This document shows positions 25,244 through 34,086 of a stretch of 64,000 nucleotides of DNA, one piece after another. The notes under the pieces were generated by a model. That model saw nothing but the letters and a program-made list of their open reading frames with translations, was not told the origin of the DNA and ran no database searches. This DNA comes from Saccharibacillus sp. O23. Its GTDB lineage: Bacteria > Bacillota > Bacilli > Paenibacillales > Paenibacillaceae. The DNA lies in assembly GCF_002205895.1 (NCBI RefSeq), contig NZ_NJDE01000002.1, positions 248,001-312,000 on the forward strand. Reading direction: 5' to 3'. The translations under genes were made by a program, and so were the position numbers. How positions within the stretch are numbered: position 1 is the stretch's first letter; each line of letters opens with the position of its first letter.

Positions 25244-26236
25244 CTACGTCGTTCTCTGCTCCGCAGCCCGTTTGCGATACTGCTTGGGCGTCATGCCGTA
25301 ATGCGAAGCGAACGCGCGATAGAAAAAGCCCAGGCTTCCGTAACCGACGTTCCGCGCGATGTTTTCCACGCTGTCGCCCGTGTTCGCGAGCAGCGCGGAA
25401 GCGTGCAGCATGCGCTGCGTTTTGATCAGCTCCATAAAGGTGCGGCCGGTTTTCTTTTTGAGCAGATTGCCCAGATAATTCGGATTGAAATTGAACGTCT
25501 CCGCCAATTCGCCGAGGGTGCAGGTCCGGTAATGACGTTCGATATACGCCAACATGTCGAGCAGATCGGCCCGGGCGCCGTCGGCCGACTCGTTCGTCCG
25601 GTACGAATAGACGCGCATCAGCTCGGTGAATACGATCATCATATGCCCGTACAGCATCTCCTGCGCGTACCGCTCTTCCCCGAACGCTTCGCACATCATA
25701 TTTTGCACGAAAAATTGCAGTTTCTCGTGTTCTTCGGATTCGAAGACGACGTAGCGATCATGCGAAGCGTCTCCTGCCATCGCGTTGAGCAGAAACTGCG
25801 AGACGATGCCGCCGGTAGCGAAGCGCCCGAGGATCGCCGACGCGAACACGTCTTTGCGGATCAGGATATTGACCAGAATATCGTTTTCGTCCATCCGGTC
25901 GATGCTGTGGAGCACGTCGGAATCGAGCATGCAGAGCTGACCTTGCCGAAGCTTCACGGTCTCGCCGTTGATCCGCTGCACGCAGCTGCCGGAATAGATG
26001 TAGTTGATCTCGATAAACGAATGCATATGCGGAAACATGGGCGAGAATCGGTTATGTTTCCGCAGTTGAATCGGCCCGTTTTCGAAAAACAAATGATCCG
26101 GCATACGAAAAGCGGTCATGTCGTCCGTCTCGGACGCTTTCAGAGGAAGATCGTTGACATTGTCGCCGGTGGCAAGCTGCTGCGCTTCGACATCGGTGAT
26201 CGCGCGCAGATATCGGTCCAGTTCAAGGAGATTCAT
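25244..26236 (-). CDS. AraC-family regulator with cupin sensor
   Basis: A 330-residue regulator. The N-terminal half is a cupin sugar-sensing barrel (FPHMHSFIEINYIYSGSCVQRINGETVKLRQGQLCMLD) and the last 100 residues are two AraC helix-turn-helices (LGELAETFNFNPNYLGNLLKKKTGRTF; SVENIARNVGYGSLGFFYRAF). ATG 26236 follows AAAGGAGCTCGAT; the longer frame to 26422 crosses the intergenic operators. It is divergent from a GPH symporter and a GH78 enzyme and most likely controls them in response to a rhamnose-containing oligosaccharide (inference). Confidence 0.9.
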   Translation of the reverse strand: MNLLELDRYLRAITDVEAQQLATGDNVNDLPLKASETDDMTAFRMPDHLFFENGPIQLRKHNRFSPMFPHMHSFIEINYIYSGSCVQRINGETVKLRQGQLCMLDSDVLHSIDRMDENDILVNILIRKDVFASAILGRFATGGIVSQFLLNAMAGDASHDRYVVFESEEHEKLQFFVQNMMCEAFGEERYAQEMLYGHMMIVFTELMRVYSYRTNESADGARADLLDMLAYIERHYRTCTLGELAETFNFNPNYLGNLLKKKTGRTFMELIKTQRMLHASALLANTGDSVENIARNVGYGSLGFFYRAFASHYGMTPKQYRKRAAEQRTT

Positions 26237-26306
26237 ATCGAGCTCCTTTTCATGATCTGTAATTCGAATAAAAAACAGACGTAAAATCGAAATTGTCGCT
26301 TTATTC

Positions 26307-26320
26307 GGAAAGCGCTTTAA
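26307..26320 (+). promoter_or_regulatory. cre-like CcpA site
   Basis: GGAAAGCGCTTTAA matches the cre consensus TGWNANCGNTNWCA with two mismatches, both at outer positions, and has a perfect AAAGCGCTTT core. It lies about 135 bases upstream of the GPH symporter gene, in the divergent control region, so glucose repression of both genes is plausible. Confidence 0.55.
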
Positions 26321-26362
26321 TAAGATTAACTTGATCCTAGCAGACGATCGCAGGACAAGCAA

Positions 26363-26384
26363 GGTTTCTTTCCGGAAAGAAACC
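26363..26384. promoter_or_regulatory. 22-bp perfect palindrome, candidate operator
   Basis: GGTTTCTTTCC is followed directly by its exact complement GGAAAGAAACC with no loop. It lies 70 bases ahead of the GPH symporter gene and 127 bases from the divergent AraC gene. A loopless perfect palindrome fits a dimeric repressor better than a terminator or an AraC site. Confidence 0.55.
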
Positions 26385-26453
26385 AACACAATCAACAAGA
26401 ATTTTCGCAAAAAATCTTGCAATAACGTTGATTTAAAAAGAGGAGGGATCCTA

Positions 26454-27860
26454 ATGCAAGCATCTTCCGATGCTGTAAAAAGAGTAGAAACGCCCGGTAA
26501 CCCAAAAGACGGAGCGTTAAGCGCTTTGAGTTGGGGAGAACGAATCGGTTACGGCGCGGGCGACGTCGCCAGCAATCTGATCTGGACCGCGCTGTCCATG
26601 TTCGTCTCGTATTATTATACGGACGTGGTGGGACTTGCGGCGGGCGCGATCGGCACGTTGTTCCTGCTCGCAAGGGTGTTGGACGCGTTCGTCGATGTGG
26701 CGGTGGGCGCGGGAGTCGACAAGACGCGAACCCGTTGGGGCAAAGCGCGGCCGTGGTTGATGTGGATGGCGATTCCGTTCGCGATTGCCGGCGTGCTGCT
26801 GTTCTCGTCGCCGGACTTCGGCCCGGGCGGAGCGCTGGTCTACGCTTACGTGACGTATCTGCTGATCAACGTCATCTATTCGGCGATCAATATTCCGTAC
26901 GGCGTGCTCAGCTCGCTGATGACGCAGGACCCGTACCAGCGTTCGCTGATCAATATCGTGCGCATGGTGATGGCGTTGGTCGGCATGATCGCCGTCTCGA
27001 ATCTCACGCTGCCGCTGGTGAACGCGTTCGGCGGAGGCAAAGGCGGTTGGACGCTGGCGTTCGCGATCTTCGGAGCCGTCGGCGCGATTCTGTTCTTCGT
27101 GACGTTCCTGACGACGCGTGAACGCGTCACGCCTTCCGTCGTCGACAAGCCGATCCCGCTCAAACGCGGCCTGCCGGCTCTGTTTCGCAACAAGTATTGG
27201 GTAATGGTGCTGCTGCTTAACACGTTCTTCTACGGCAGCCAAGCGGCGATGTCAGGGATCAACGTCTATTATGCGCAGTACATCCTGGGCGACAAAGACT
27301 TGGTCGGTCTGCTGTCGACCGCGCAGCTTATTCCGATGATGGCCGTTCTGCTCCTGCTTGCCCCGCTGATCAAACGTTTCGGCAAACGCAACGTCGCCTT
27401 GATCGGTATCGTCATTACGGCGGTCGGCGCGCTGATTCCCGTATTGAATCCGGCAAGCCTTACGCTGGTACTTGTCTCCACAATCGTCAAAGCGATCGGC
27501 ATGGCGCCGGTGGTCGGCACGATCTTCGCTTTTATGGCGGATACGGTCGATTACGGCGAATGGAAAACGGGCATGCGGACGGAAGGGTTGATCTTCAGCG
27601 CGTCGAGCTTCGGCGGCAAGGCCGGCAGCGGTCTGGGCGGCGCCATGATCGGCTGGCTGCTCGCGTTCGGCGGATATGTCGGCGGAGAAACGACCGTGTC
27701 GGGTTCGGCTTCGAATTCGATCGAATTCATTTTCATTTACGTGCCTTTCATCTTGTGTCTCTTGCAGTTTGCCGTACTCTGGTTCTATAAGCTGGACCGC
27801 GAATATCCGAAAGTGCTTCAAGAACTTCAAACCGTCAAAGCGGGCCGCAGCGAATCTTGA
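26454..27860 (+). CDS. GPH-family sugar:cation symporter
   Basis: A 468-residue membrane protein with about 12 helices of the glycoside-pentoside-hexuronide:cation symporter family. The signature GYGAGDVASNLIWTALSMFVSYYYTDVVG opens it; DAFVDVAVGAGVDKTRTRWGKARPWLMW and DTVDYGEWKTGMRTEGLIFS are the conserved loops. It imports oligosaccharides or glycosides with sodium or protons. ATG 26454 follows AAAGAGGAGGGATCCTA. The GH78 gene is 61 bases downstream with no terminator, so the two form an operon under the divergent AraC regulator. Confidence 0.9.
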   Translation: MQASSDAVKRVETPGNPKDGALSALSWGERIGYGAGDVASNLIWTALSMFVSYYYTDVVGLAAGAIGTLFLLARVLDAFVDVAVGAGVDKTRTRWGKARPWLMWMAIPFAIAGVLLFSSPDFGPGGALVYAYVTYLLINVIYSAINIPYGVLSSLMTQDPYQRSLINIVRMVMALVGMIAVSNLTLPLVNAFGGGKGGWTLAFAIFGAVGAILFFVTFLTTRERVTPSVVDKPIPLKRGLPALFRNKYWVMVLLLNTFFYGSQAAMSGINVYYAQYILGDKDLVGLLSTAQLIPMMAVLLLLAPLIKRFGKRNVALIGIVITAVGALIPVLNPASLTLVLVSTIVKAIGMAPVVGTIFAFMADTVDYGEWKTGMRTEGLIFSASSFGGKAGSGLGGAMIGWLLAFGGYVGGETTVSGSASNSIEFIFIYVPFILCLLQFAVLWFYKLDREYPKVLQELQTVKAGRSES

Positions 27861-27921
27861 TTTTTTAGAAGAAGAGGCTTGCTCGTGTCTAAACGAATCC
27901 CAAACAAAAGGAGCGAATCGG

Positions 27922-29508
27922 ATGAGTACTTATCCCAATATGCAAAATCAACAAACGAACATCGTTCGCAGCGAGCCGCTGATCGCCCGAGCGGAGGCGT
28001 TGAAACCTCGATTGAGCAGCCGCGAAGTCGGCATGCGAGGCCTGATCGAAGTCCAAGCGGACCCGCAAGCGCTCCACGGCTGGCGAACGAAACGAATCGC
28101 GGGCGCGGAAGGCTTGAACGAACGAAGCTTCGGCAAAGGCGACTCCGCGATCGTCGACTTCGGCGATCATCGCGTCGGCTATCTGTCGCTGAACGTCTCG
28201 CCGGTCGGCAGTCCGCCGGACGCGCCGCTCAAGCTGAAGCTTACGTTCGGCGAGATGCCGGTCGAGATGGCCGAGCCGTTCTCTTCTTACGACGGATGGA
28301 TCAGCAGTTCGTGGCTGCAAGAAGAGACGCTGTTCGTCGACGTGCTGCCCGCCCGGCTCGAACTGCCTCGGCGCTACAGTTTCCGTTACTTGAAGCTCGA
28401 AGTGCTGGATACGTCGCAGAAATACAAAGTCAGATTCGATTCGCTGCGCGTAAGAACGGTAACGTCGGCGGATGCTTCGGCGGTGCGGCCGCTCGAATCC
28501 GACGATCCTATGCTGGCGGAGATCGATCGGGTCAGCATCCGCACGTTGGAGGACTGCATGCAGGACGTATTCGAAGACGGCCCGAAACGGGATCGCAGGC
28601 TGTGGCTGGGCGATTTGCGCTTGCAGGCGTTGGCGAATTACGAGACGTTCCGCAGCAGCGATCTGGTCAAACGCTGCCTGTATCTGTTCGCCGGACTGCC
28701 GGACGAACAAGGGCGGGTCAGCGCCAATCTGTTCATCGAGCCGAAATTGATCGCGGACGATACCTACCTCTACGACTACTCGTTGTTCTTCGCGGCTTCG
28801 CTGTTCGATTATTGGGAAGCGACAGGCGATCGGGTTGCGCTGCTCGAACTATGGCCGACGGCTCGTCGGCAGGTCGAATCGGCCCTCGAACACGTAACGG
28901 ACGGATTGGTTAAAGACAGCGATTCTTGGTGGTCGTTTATCGACTGGAACCCGGACTTGAACAAACAGGCCCCGACGCAGGGCGTCTTGATCTACGTGCT
29001 GAAACGGGCTTTGAAGCTGGCCGAAGCGGTCGGCGGCGAAGAAGGCGCGACCTGCGCGGAAACTTGGACCGAAGCGGTGCGGCAAGCGGAGAAAGCGGCC
29101 GTCGAGCAATTATGGGACGCCGAGCAAGGATTCTTCGTCAGCGGCGAAGCGCGTCAGGTTTCTTGGGCTTCGCAGGTGTGGCTCGCGCTTGCCGAGACGC
29201 TTCCGCAGGAAGAGAACAGGGCGCTGCTGCTGCGGCTGCTGGAGAAGAAGCCGATTGTAGGCATGACGACGCCGTATATGGTGCATCATCTGGTCGAAGC
29301 GCTGCTGGTCGCGGGACTGCGCGAAGAAGCCGTGCGGCAGCTCAAAACGTATTGGGGCGGCATGATCGAAGACGGAGCCGATACGTTCTGGGAATTGTAC
29401 GATCCGCAGGACAAGAACTTTTCGCCTTACGGCAGCCATCTGATCAACAGTTACTGCCATGCGTGGAGCTGCACGCCGACGTATCTGATCCGGAGATACG
29501 GGTTGTAG
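27922..29508 (+). CDS. GH78-like alpha-L-rhamnosidase
   Basis: A 528-residue cytoplasmic enzyme with an alpha/alpha toroid of the six-hairpin type. The part with TLEDCMQDVFEDGPKRDRRLWLGDLRLQALANYETF is the GH78 catalytic entry, carrying the acidic residues (EDGPKRDR.LW.GD), followed by SWASQVWLALAE and FWELYDPQDKNFSPYGSHLINSYCHAWSCTPTYLI. Residues 60-210 are the preceding beta-sandwich. It is short for GH78 (many exceed 850), lacking the N-terminal accessory domains. No signal peptide, so it cleaves rhamnose from what the upstream symporter imports. ATG 27922 follows AAAGGAGCGAATCGG. Confidence 0.8.
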   Translation: MSTYPNMQNQQTNIVRSEPLIARAEALKPRLSSREVGMRGLIEVQADPQALHGWRTKRIAGAEGLNERSFGKGDSAIVDFGDHRVGYLSLNVSPVGSPPDAPLKLKLTFGEMPVEMAEPFSSYDGWISSSWLQEETLFVDVLPARLELPRRYSFRYLKLEVLDTSQKYKVRFDSLRVRTVTSADASAVRPLESDDPMLAEIDRVSIRTLEDCMQDVFEDGPKRDRRLWLGDLRLQALANYETFRSSDLVKRCLYLFAGLPDEQGRVSANLFIEPKLIADDTYLYDYSLFFAASLFDYWEATGDRVALLELWPTARRQVESALEHVTDGLVKDSDSWWSFIDWNPDLNKQAPTQGVLIYVLKRALKLAEAVGGEEGATCAETWTEAVRQAEKAAVEQLWDAEQGFFVSGEARQVSWASQVWLALAETLPQEENRALLLRLLEKKPIVGMTTPYMVHHLVEALLVAGLREEAVRQLKTYWGGMIEDGADTFWELYDPQDKNFSPYGSHLINSYCHAWSCTPTYLIRRYGL

Positions 29509-29547
29509 GGCGGAAACGAAAGACAAGTGTAGAAAAGGAGTAAGAAA

Positions 29548-29579
29548 AAAAGAGCAACCGCTGCGGCGGCTGCTCTTTT
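29548..29579 (+). terminator. intrinsic terminator
   Basis: AAAAGAGCA with inner CCGC pairs with GCGG and TGCTCTTTT around a small loop; A and T runs on both sides make it bidirectional between the GH78 operon and the convergent exporter. Confidence 0.8.
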
Positions 29580-29674
29580 CGGCGTTTCGTTCGATAGGCG
29601 ATCTTTTGAACCGTTCAATCCGCGAATACTTTGCGAATCGGTTTCGACCGGTACACTTTTAAACGGCCGAACGA

Positions 29675-31162
29675 TCAAGCTTTTGCGGCTTTGCTTTTGT
29701 CGGCGTGCACGATTACCGTTTCGCTTTCTTCCCCGCGCGTGACTTTGCGGATGAAGAACGAGAGGATCAGACCGACGATTCCGATGCCGACGATGACGAG
29801 ATAAGCGTCGTTGATGCCGGCGATCTGAGCCTGCGTAGCGATCTGCGACGGATCGGTGCCGTTCGTCATCATCTCCGCGGCATGGCTCTTGGCCCGGTCG
29901 GACATGACGGTAATCAGCAGCGAAGTGCCGATCGCGCCGGCGACCTGCCGGATCGTATTGCTGATCGCGGTACCGTGCGCGTTCAATCGCTGCGGCAGTT
30001 GGTTCAGACCCGCGGTCTGAAGCGGCATCATCATGAAGGCCATGCCGATCCGGCGGGCGGTCGACATCAGCACCAGATACGTATAGCTGGTGGAGTCGGT
30101 CAGGTTGATGAACCCGAGCGTCGTTCCGATCACGATCGCCATGCCGATCAGCGTCAGCCATTTGGCGCCGAACTTGTCGAACAGGCGGCCGGTCACCGGC
30201 ATCAATAAGCCCATCAGCAGCGCGCCGGGCAGCAGCAGCAGACCCGATTCGATGGCCGTATAACCGCGCGCGTTTTGCAGATACAGCGGAAGCAGCATCA
30301 TATCCGCGTACATGATCATGGTAACCGCGATGCTGATGACCGTCGTCAGCGAGAACATGCTGAACTTGAATGCGCGAAGATCCAGTAGAGGAGACTGCAT
30401 GCGGAGCTGGCGCCAAGAGAAGACGGCCAGACCGACGACGCCGAGCGCGATCATGGTCAGCACTTCGCCGCTGGACCAACCCAAGCTGCCGGCGCGGCTG
30501 AAGCCGTACAGCAGCGCGCCGAAACCGATCGTGGACAAAATCACGCTGATTCCGTCGAAGCGGACGTTCAGGCGTTCGCCGACGTTGCGCAGATAGACGA
30601 ATCCGAGTACGATGACCAGCACCGCCAGCGGGATCATGGCATAGAACATCGTTTCCCACGAATAATTTTCCAGCACGTAACCGGCGAGCGTAGGCCCGAT
30701 CGCGGGCGCGACGATAATCGCAAGACCGACCAGTCCCATCGCGGAACCGCGTTTTTCCGGCGGGAACAGAGCCAGAATAACGTTGGTGAGCAGCGGCATG
30801 ATGATGCCCGCTCCGGCGGCTTGGATCAAACGTCCGGTCAGCAGAACAGGAAATCCGCTCGCGAGCGCGGCCACGATCGTACCGGCCAAGAAGATGATCA
30901 TCGAAGCTTGGAACAACTGGCGCGTGGAGAACTTCTGCATCAGATAAGCGGTGATCGGGATCAGCACGCCGTTCACCAACAGATAGCCGGTCGTCAGCCA
31001 TTGGGCCGTAGCGGCCGTAATGGCGAAGTCTTTCATCAGTTCGGGCGTAGCGACGCTCATGATGGTTTGATTCAACGTCGCGAGGAACGCGCCGAGAATC
31101 ATGACGAACAAGATCGGTCCTTTTTTGACCGCTGCCGCGTCGATATTTGGGGTACTGCTCAA
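29675..31162 (-). CDS. DHA2-family MFS multidrug exporter
   Basis: A 495-residue transporter with 14 predicted helices. LGAFLATLNQTIMSVATPELMKDF is the DHA2 motif D1, WLTTGYLLVNGVLIPITAYLMQKF motif A region, and GRLIQAAGAGIIMPLLTNVIL motif C-like; LmrB/EmrB-type drug:proton antiporters share these. TTG 31162 is the start (CGGAGAGAAA ahead). A TetR gene is divergent and two dyads flank its promoter, so drug-induced derepression is likely. The C-terminal tail (HADKSKAAKA) is cytoplasmic. Confidence 0.9.
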   Translation of the reverse strand: MSSTPNIDAAAVKKGPILFVMILGAFLATLNQTIMSVATPELMKDFAITAATAQWLTTGYLLVNGVLIPITAYLMQKFSTRQLFQASMIIFLAGTIVAALASGFPVLLTGRLIQAAGAGIIMPLLTNVILALFPPEKRGSAMGLVGLAIIVAPAIGPTLAGYVLENYSWETMFYAMIPLAVLVIVLGFVYLRNVGERLNVRFDGISVILSTIGFGALLYGFSRAGSLGWSSGEVLTMIALGVVGLAVFSWRQLRMQSPLLDLRAFKFSMFSLTTVISIAVTMIMYADMMLLPLYLQNARGYTAIESGLLLLPGALLMGLLMPVTGRLFDKFGAKWLTLIGMAIVIGTTLGFINLTDSTSYTYLVLMSTARRIGMAFMMMPLQTAGLNQLPQRLNAHGTAISNTIRQVAGAIGTSLLITVMSDRAKSHAAEMMTNGTDPSQIATQAQIAGINDAYLVIVGIGIVGLILSFFIRKVTRGEESETVIVHADKSKAAKA

Positions 31163-31207
31163 TTTCTCTCCGTCCTCTCGTGTCGGGTATAGACTTTTTT
31201 TACAACG

Positions 31208-31223
31208 TGTCGGATAATCGACA
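31208..31223. promoter_or_regulatory. TetR-type operator candidate 1
   Basis: TGTCGGATAATCGACA is a perfect 5-bp dyad with a 6-base centre. It lies just downstream of the -10 of the exporter promoter, where a bound repressor would block transcription. Confidence 0.55.
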
Positions 31224-31236
31224 TTGCATAAACCCG

Positions 31237-31266
31237 ATTATAGCGAGGCGGGCTTCCTGCTTACAA
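31237..31266 (-). promoter_or_regulatory. promoter of the DHA2 exporter
   Basis: On the minus strand TTGTAA (31266-31261), an 18-base spacer and a perfect TATAAT (31242-31237). The transcript would start near 31230, leaving a leader of about 70 bases that contains operator candidate 1. Confidence 0.6.
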
Positions 31267-31276
31267 GCGACACTTT

Positions 31277-31291
31277 TTGACGAAATGTCAA
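31277..31291. promoter_or_regulatory. TetR-type operator candidate 2
   Basis: TTGACGAAATGTCAA is a perfect 5-bp dyad with a 5-base centre, sharing TGTC half-sites with candidate 1. It lies upstream of the exporter promoter and on the tetR side. Confidence 0.5.
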
Positions 31292-31389
31292 TTAATCAGC
31301 AGAATTCGTCCGGACTGTTGTTTAAAATTTGAATAATCTACACGGATCTCGAATATGTAAATAAGAACATGCGGAAAGGAAGCGCAATC

Positions 31390-31983
31390 ATGAGCGAATC
31401 GACAGGAAAACGAACGGACCCGAGAGTGCTGAGGACGCGTCAGCTGCTTAAAAATGCTCTCGTCGAGCTGCTTCAGGAGATGAGTTTGGACAAAATTACC
31501 GTGAACAAGATCGCGGAACGCGCCACGATCAATCGAGTTACGTTCTATTTGCACTACCGCGATATTCCCGACATGCTGGAGAAGATGGCGGAAGAGATGG
31601 TCGTGGACGTGGAACGCGCGATGGATCGCAAAAGCAAAGAGCAGCCTTGGAATTCTTCCGACGGCATCTTGCTCGAACTGCTCGAACATATCGCGTCCAA
31701 TGCCGAATTTTACAAAGTGATCATCGGGTCGCGCCGCGTGCCGATCTTCCACGAACGGCTGCGCGACGTCTTTACCCGCAAGATCGGCGAAGGCATGACG
31801 GACAAAGGCCTGAACGAACGGGGAATTCAGCAGGATGTGGCGCTCTGGTTCGGTTCGGCCGCTCTGCTCGGCACGATCGCTTCGTGGCTGCGCAGCGACC
31901 TGCCGTATTCGCCGCAGTTTCTGGCCCGTCAGTTCGTGCTGCTGCTGCGGCCGGACGATATCCGACCGGAAGAAAAGGCTTGA
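31390..31983 (+). CDS. TetR-family repressor
   Basis: A 197-residue regulator: helix-turn-helix at residues about 18-65 (TRQLLKNALVELLQEMSLDKITVNKIAERATINRVTFYLHYRDIPDML) and a C-terminal ligand domain typical of the DhaS/YfiR-like subgroup. ATG 31390 is used because GGAAAGGAAG lies ahead; an in-frame ATG at 31369 lacks a ribosome site. Divergent from the DHA2 exporter, which it probably represses together with itself. It resembles the regulator at 36301 in the DPRV.RTR opening and the TFYLHY recognition helix, so the two are relatives. Confidence 0.9.
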   Translation: MSESTGKRTDPRVLRTRQLLKNALVELLQEMSLDKITVNKIAERATINRVTFYLHYRDIPDMLEKMAEEMVVDVERAMDRKSKEQPWNSSDGILLELLEHIASNAEFYKVIIGSRRVPIFHERLRDVFTRKIGEGMTDKGLNERGIQQDVALWFGSAALLGTIASWLRSDLPYSPQFLARQFVLLLRPDDIRPEEKA

Positions 31984-32002
31984 TTCCGCAAATTCATGAT
32001 AA

Positions 32003-32045
32003 AGTGCTTGAAATCACAAGGCGTCCGCTTGAGCCTCCTTATACT
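32003..32045 (+). promoter_or_regulatory. Fnr-like box and -10 of the ric gene
   Basis: AGTGCTTGAAATCACA (32003-32018) matches the Fnr/Crp consensus TGTGA-N6-TCACA at 8 of 10 positions. A perfect-looking TATACT lies at 32040-32045. The predicted start near 32052 puts the box centre at about -41.5, the class II activator position. Confidence 0.5.
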
Positions 32046-32118
32046 GAAGAAGCAGCAGGCGGCGCGCCGAAATGCTGCCGATAACCACTTACTTTATGCC
32101 TATAGGGAGGCCTATGAG

Positions 32119-32820
32119 ATGACCACGACTGTACAAGCAAATACTTGGGTATCCGATATCGTCAGCGAAATGCCGCGCACCGGCGATCTGTTCCGCGAGC
32201 TGCGGATCGACTTCTGCTGCGGAGGCAAGATCCCGCTGCGTCAGGCCGCCGAAGAACGCGGTCTGAATACGGACGAGGTGCTCGTACGCATCGAAGCGAT
32301 TGCCCGCGAAGACGCCGAACGTCAAGAGTTGAAGCCGTCTTCGCTGGAACCGGAAGCGCTGATCGCGCATATCCAACGCAAATACCACGAAGCGCTGCGC
32401 GAAGAACTGCCTGCGCTGACGCCTTACGTCACCAAGCTTGCCCGCGTGCACGGCGGACATCGCCCGTATCTGCTGCGCGTGCAGGAGATTTTCTCGCTGC
32501 TGAAGCATGACCTTCTGGAACATACGACGGACGAAGACCGGAACGTATTCCCGCGGCTGAGCGCTTACTTCCGAGATCCTTCCGAAGCCAATGCCGCTGC
32601 GTTGAAGCCGCATCTGACGGAGCTGGAGAGCGAGCACGAAGCCGCCGGCGAGCTGCTGAAGGAACTGCGCGAGATCACCGGTGATTTCGTGCCTCCGATG
32701 GATGCCTGCGGTACGCACCGTCTGGTACTGAACCGGCTGGAAGCGCTGGAGAAAGACACGTTCGAACATATCCATCTGGAAAACAACGTGCTGTTCGATC
32801 TGGCGCGCAAAGCGGTCTGA
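32119..32820 (+). CDS. ric: di-iron iron-sulphur cluster repair protein
   Basis: A 233-residue Ric (ScdA/YtfE) protein that repairs iron-sulphur clusters damaged by nitric oxide or peroxide. The N-terminal ScdA domain (residues 1-60) has the motif RELRIDFCCGGKIPLRQAAEE; the C-terminal hemerythrin-like four-helix bundle has the iron ligands in HIQRKYHEALREELP, HGGHRP, LEHTTDEDRNVFP and the final THRLVL...FEHIHLENNVLF. ATG 32119 follows AGGGAGG. It is monocistronic, with an Fnr-like site ahead, consistent with hcp control elsewhere in the window. Confidence 0.92.
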   Translation: MTTTVQANTWVSDIVSEMPRTGDLFRELRIDFCCGGKIPLRQAAEERGLNTDEVLVRIEAIAREDAERQELKPSSLEPEALIAHIQRKYHEALREELPALTPYVTKLARVHGGHRPYLLRVQEIFSLLKHDLLEHTTDEDRNVFPRLSAYFRDPSEANAAALKPHLTELESEHEAAGELLKELREITGDFVPPMDACGTHRLVLNRLEALEKDTFEHIHLENNVLFDLARKAV

Positions 32821-32896
32821 ACGATGCGCGGGTTCCGGCGGATTTGTCCGGGCTTCGAGGAAACTGAAAACTTAGATGTTTTAACGAAACGACAAA

Positions 32897-32928
32897 AGAA
32901 GGCTTCGCGATAATTCGCGGAGCCTTCT
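32897..32928. terminator. bidirectional intrinsic terminator
   Basis: AAGAAGGCTTCGCGA pairs with TCGCGGAGCCTTCTT around TAAT with one G-T pair; shared by ric and the convergent anti-sigma gene. Confidence 0.8.
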
Positions 32929-32964
32929 TCCTTTATGGGGTCGCGTATCAGGTCGAAATTCTGT

Positions 32965-34086
32965 TTATTTGACCGTATCCAAATCAATCTTGACTTCCAG
33001 ATCTTGCAGATAATTTTTCTTGTCGCCCGAATCGTCGCCCGATCGGATATAAGGCTTGACGATCACGTACTTCGCTCCGCTCAGATCGGCGCCGTAGTTG
33101 GAAACGTACCGCATCGCGCCGCGATCGAGCTGGCCTTGACCGCCTACGACGTCGAGCGTACGGCCTTGATCGTCGACGATCTCGAAGGCTATGTCCATCA
33201 GCGCCGCTTCTTGGCTTTGGGCCGAAGCCGACGCATCGTTCAGCTTAAGCGACGTGCTGAGCTGAACCGTCGAAGCGGTCACGTCGAAGCGGTCGATATT
33301 CAGCGTGTATCGTGCGCCTACTACGGAAGGACCCGGCGTCAGATGGCGTTCGTTCGAAGAGCCGATGCGCTTGAACGGAACTTGGACGGTCAGCGGCTGT
33401 TCTTGATTGCGCAGGGTAACCGAGACCGTACCTTCGAAATGCTGTCCCAGTTTCTGCGCGTCGGCGGCATTCAGCGGCAGATTCATCAAGACCGAATACG
33501 TATGAGGGCCTTCTTGGGTCGGCTTCGTATAGAAGAATCCGTTCATTTCGCGTCCGACGACGTTGAGCGTGACGTTCTCCATGGCTTCTTCGAATTTGCT
33601 TGCGTTTTTCACGCCCGGGACGGTCAATTCGAGCGCAAAAGCAAGCCGCGTGCCGTCGAAAATCGTTTCTTTGATGTTCATTCGGCTGTCTCCTGCGGCC
33701 GCCGAAGCTTGAACGACCGATCCTTGATTGCGTTCTCCGGCGGTCTTCAAGCCCGCGTCGCCTTCGATCTTGCTGAACAGGCTGCCGATGACCGGGATGT
33801 CCCGAATGGTGTCGGCCATCGCCGGCGATACGAAGCCCGAAGCGAACAGTCCGGTCGACAGAACCAATGCGGAAGCGGCAGCGACGGCCGTGCGCCGCAG
33901 AGGCGAGAAGCGTCGGCGAGACTGGCGCGTTGTTGCGGAAGAGGTCCGCGTTTGTTCCGGCGTATCCGGCAGAGAAGCGTAAGCGGCATCCAGACGGGTC
34001 CGCACGTAAGGAGACATCGGCGGGTTTTCTTTGGCTGCCGACTTCAAAGCAAGGTCCAGATGCTGCTCGGTTTCAGATCGATTCAT
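32965..34086 (-). CDS. DUF4179 anti-sigma-like membrane protein
   Basis: A 373-residue protein: a short cytoplasmic N terminus (about 65 residues), one membrane helix (TAVAAASALVLSTGLFASGFV), then an extracytoplasmic DUF4179 beta domain (SRMNIKETIFDGTRLAFALELTVPG; VPFKRIG). This topology, with the gene directly behind an ECF sigma factor and overlapping it by 14 bases, is that of anti-sigma factors in Paenibacillus and Bacillus. It should hold the sigma factor at the membrane until an envelope signal. It has no zinc-binding HxxxCxxC motif, so it is not a ZAS-type anti-sigma factor. Confidence 0.8.
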   Translation of the reverse strand: MNRSETEQHLDLALKSAAKENPPMSPYVRTRLDAAYASLPDTPEQTRTSSATTRQSRRRFSPLRRTAVAAASALVLSTGLFASGFVSPAMADTIRDIPVIGSLFSKIEGDAGLKTAGERNQGSVVQASAAAGDSRMNIKETIFDGTRLAFALELTVPGVKNASKFEEAMENVTLNVVGREMNGFFYTKPTQEGPHTYSVLMNLPLNAADAQKLGQHFEGTVSVTLRNQEQPLTVQVPFKRIGSSNERHLTPGPSVVGARYTLNIDRFDVTASTVQLSTSLKLNDASASAQSQEAALMDIAFEIVDDQGRTLDVVGGQGQLDRGAMRYVSNYGADLSGAKYVIVKPYIRSGDDSGDKKNYLQDLEVKIDLDTVK

